A stretch of DNA of 64,000 nucleotides from Mesorhizobium sp. M8A.F.Ca.ET.218.01.1.1 (GTDB taxonomy: Bacteria; Pseudomonadota; Alphaproteobacteria; Rhizobiales; Rhizobiaceae), in the NCBI RefSeq assembly GCF_004791165.1, contig NZ_SRUZ01000001.1:1160382-1224381 (forward strand), given 5' to 3'. Made by a program: the position numbers and the translations under genes. Below, in pieces: positions 62,622 to 64,000 of the stretch (the first letter of the stretch is position 1; the number at the start of each line of letters is the position of its first letter). The notes under the pieces were generated by a model. It was not told the DNA's origin, did not search any database, and worked only from the letters and a program-made list of their open reading frames with translations.

Positions 62622-62963
62622 ATGACGTCGTCGTTTTCCCTGCTTGCATCGCTCATGCTTCTCTTTGGCGCGGTCCCCGTGCAGAAAGGTGTCGCCCAGA
62701 TGAATCCCGACCAGCAAATCACTGCTCAAAGCCATCCCTATGCAGGCATGTGGGTGACAGCCGATGGCCATGTCCGTCACAAGCTGCTTCCAAATGGCCG
62801 GTACGACGAAGCGCGTGGAACCCGGGAGAGCGCGTATCGGGGGCGTTACGAAGTCCGGGGGCATCACATCGACTATTGGGACGATACCGGATTCACCGCC
62901 GATGGCACGTTCATCGACGGCGTGCTGCATCACGGCGGCATGATCTTGTATCGGAAGGAGTAG
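62622..62963 (+). CDS. Atu4866-type small secreted protein
   Basis: 113 residues with an N-terminal signal peptide (SSFSLLASLMLLFGAVPVQ) and one Atu4866 domain: YAGMWVTADGHVRHKLLPNG, the YRGRYEVRGHHIDYWDDTGF block and DGVLHHGGMILYR. The family is a small beta-barrel of unknown function, named after an Agrobacterium protein, and is often found near oxidoreductases. It starts 5 bp after the SDR stop, so the two are almost certainly co-transcribed. ATG at 62622. Confidence 0.8.
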   Translation: MTSSFSLLASLMLLFGAVPVQKGVAQMNPDQQITAQSHPYAGMWVTADGHVRHKLLPNGRYDEARGTRESAYRGRYEVRGHHIDYWDDTGFTADGTFIDGVLHHGGMILYRKE

Positions 62964-62978
62964 CGTCTGCCGGCTGGA

Positions 62979-64000
62979 TCAGCCGCCGAGCCGGACGCGG
63001 TACAGTTCCAGAGGAGCGCCACGGGTCTCCGCCACCGGCTCCAGCCATTCCGGCACGCTGCCGCGCATCAGCCCGGCCAGAAAACCGTCCGGCGCCCTGG
63101 CAGCGAACAGCCGGCTTTCAGGGTTGTCGCGGCAGAGCGCGACAAGGCCGACATGGTGACTTTCGACGATGGCTTTGGCGTCGGTGGCCGAGCCCAGCAA
63201 TGCATCGAACACGAGCAGGTTTCCGGCGACGTTGCGATGGTAGGGCCCGGCGAACACGCGATGACCGGTAAAGGCGAGGATGGGCGAGCCAAGATTGGAG
63301 ATGGCAAGCACCGTGGTGGGGGCCATCGCGCCAAGCACGGCGAACGAGGCCTTGCTGTTGCAGGGCGCATCGATGCTGGCGTCCCTGGCGGGTGCAGCAG
63401 TTGCGAAGGCGCTCGAGGCAGCCTCGGCGGCACCCGACCAGATGGCATTGACCGAGATCAGCCAGGCCGCCGCCATCCTGAGTACCGAGCCGCTGGACGG
63501 GCTGGCTTCGGCCCGCTGCCGCCATTTGGCGATCCAGGCCGAAAGCGGGATCACCGCGAAGGCGATGGAGAAGGTCGAGCCGCGCACTTCCCAGGCGCTG
63601 ACCAGGACCGCCACGACCAGCAGTGCGGCGACGAGGCTGTCCTGCCGCCGCCAGCCGCCATGGCTGAAACGGAGCGCCATCAGCACGATGGCCACCAGCG
63701 GCGTGGCAAAACGCGCCACGGCCCTTGCCGGATCGTCGACGACAAGCTGGACGATCGACTGCGCCTCCTCGATATAGCCGAGCCACATCTGCTGCAGGCG
63801 CGGGTCGAGATGGGCATAGGGCGCCGCCAGGCATTGCGGGAACAGCAACGCCACGACGAGGGCGAGAGCGACGGCAAGCAGGCCAAGCGACATCAGGCGC
63901 TGGGCGGCCGTCGCGTTGGCTGCCCTCCATGAAGCAATGATTACCAGACCGGTGCCGGCAAGCGCTGTGACGGCGAACTGCACGACCGAGAACGTGTCGC
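62979..64000 (-). CDS. Integral membrane protein, C-terminal part (5' end outside window)
   Basis: The frame stays open through the window edge, with codons for DTFSVVQFAV before the first possible start at 63983. At least 340 residues with five or six hydrophobic segments (for example LMSLGLLAVALALVVALL and DSLVAALLVVAVLVSAW), then a soluble region of ~150 residues ending PLELYRVRLGG with a Cys pair. Repeated small-residue-rich helices suggest a polytopic protein like those in polysaccharide or lipid-carrier modification, but I do not recognise a family. Convergent with the Atu4866 gene. Confidence 0.65.
   Translation of the reverse strand, partial: DTFSVVQFAVTALAGTGLVIIASWRAANATAAQRLMSLGLLAVALALVVALLFPQCLAAPYAHLDPRLQQMWLGYIEEAQSIVQLVVDDPARAVARFATPLVAIVLMALRFSHGGWRRQDSLVAALLVVAVLVSAWEVRGSTFSIAFAVIPLSAWIAKWRQRAEASPSSGSVLRMAAAWLISVNAIWSGAAEAASSAFATAAPARDASIDAPCNSKASFAVLGAMAPTTVLAISNLGSPILAFTGHRVFAGPYHRNVAGNLLVFDALLGSATDAKAIVESHHVGLVALCRDNPESRLFAARAPDGFLAGLMRGSVPEWLEPVAETRGAPLELYRVRLGG

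Overview
The window is a high-GC, gene-dense stretch from an alphaproteobacterium of the Rhizobiales, most probably Mesorhizobium or a close relative. The dnaK-dnaJ-pmtA order, a malonyl-CoA synthetase very close to rhizobial MatB, RIME-like palindromic intergenic elements, and a large load of ABC-transporter and sugar/aromatic/amino-acid catabolic genes all point that way. I see no rRNA, tRNA, CRISPR array, transposase, integrase or phage gene, so this looks like ordinary chromosome. Names come from motifs read by eye; no database search was run.

Layout. 1-2272 (+): tail of a homoprotocatechuate meta-cleavage operon (hpaD end, FAH-family isomerase/decarboxylase, hpaH). 2297-8728 (-): a tightly overlapping operon of IclR regulator, Tm-1-like protein, HAD hydrolase, two class-III PLP enzymes and an APH-type kinase, divergent from an APC permease and an aldehyde dehydrogenase (8916-11911). 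12119-14784 (+): metQ-metN-metI importer. 15060-20279 (-): hydantoinase A and B subunits and a GcvT-like enzyme with a 22-codon leader ORF, divergent from fpr. 21539-26985 (+): deoC with an ALDH16-type double-domain dehydrogenase, then an SDR/FAH pair that fits 2-keto-3-deoxy-L-fuconate breakdown.

27153-38640 is a divergent amino-sugar locus. Leftward run murQ, a sugar-binding protein, two permeases, a Gfo/Idh/MocA oxidoreductase and an ABC ATPase. Rightward run a BadF-type kinase, a GntR/UTRA regulator, a SIS-domain deaminase, nagA and an FAD oxidoreductase. Two near-identical 18-bp operator-like sites lie between the arms. Together they look like a PTS-independent pathway for GlcNAc/MurNAc salvage.

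38671-42190 (-): matB, a GntR/FCD regulator and rpe. 42411-48246 (-): two large secreted proteins of unknown function, one with a propeller-like core, the other with DUF11-like modules and six tandem four-cysteine repeats. They share a roughly 105-residue cysteine-rich module and are the best candidate in the window for an undescribed system. 48737-54703 (+): dnaK, dnaJ, pmtA, an FMN reductase, pyrF and a DUF1330 protein. 54839-60769 (-): an orphan ATP-grasp enzyme, a four-gene De Ley-Doudoroff galactose operon and a GGDEF/EAL protein. 60888-64000: a LysR/SDR divergent pair, a small Atu4866-type secreted protein and the end of a membrane protein cut by the window edge.
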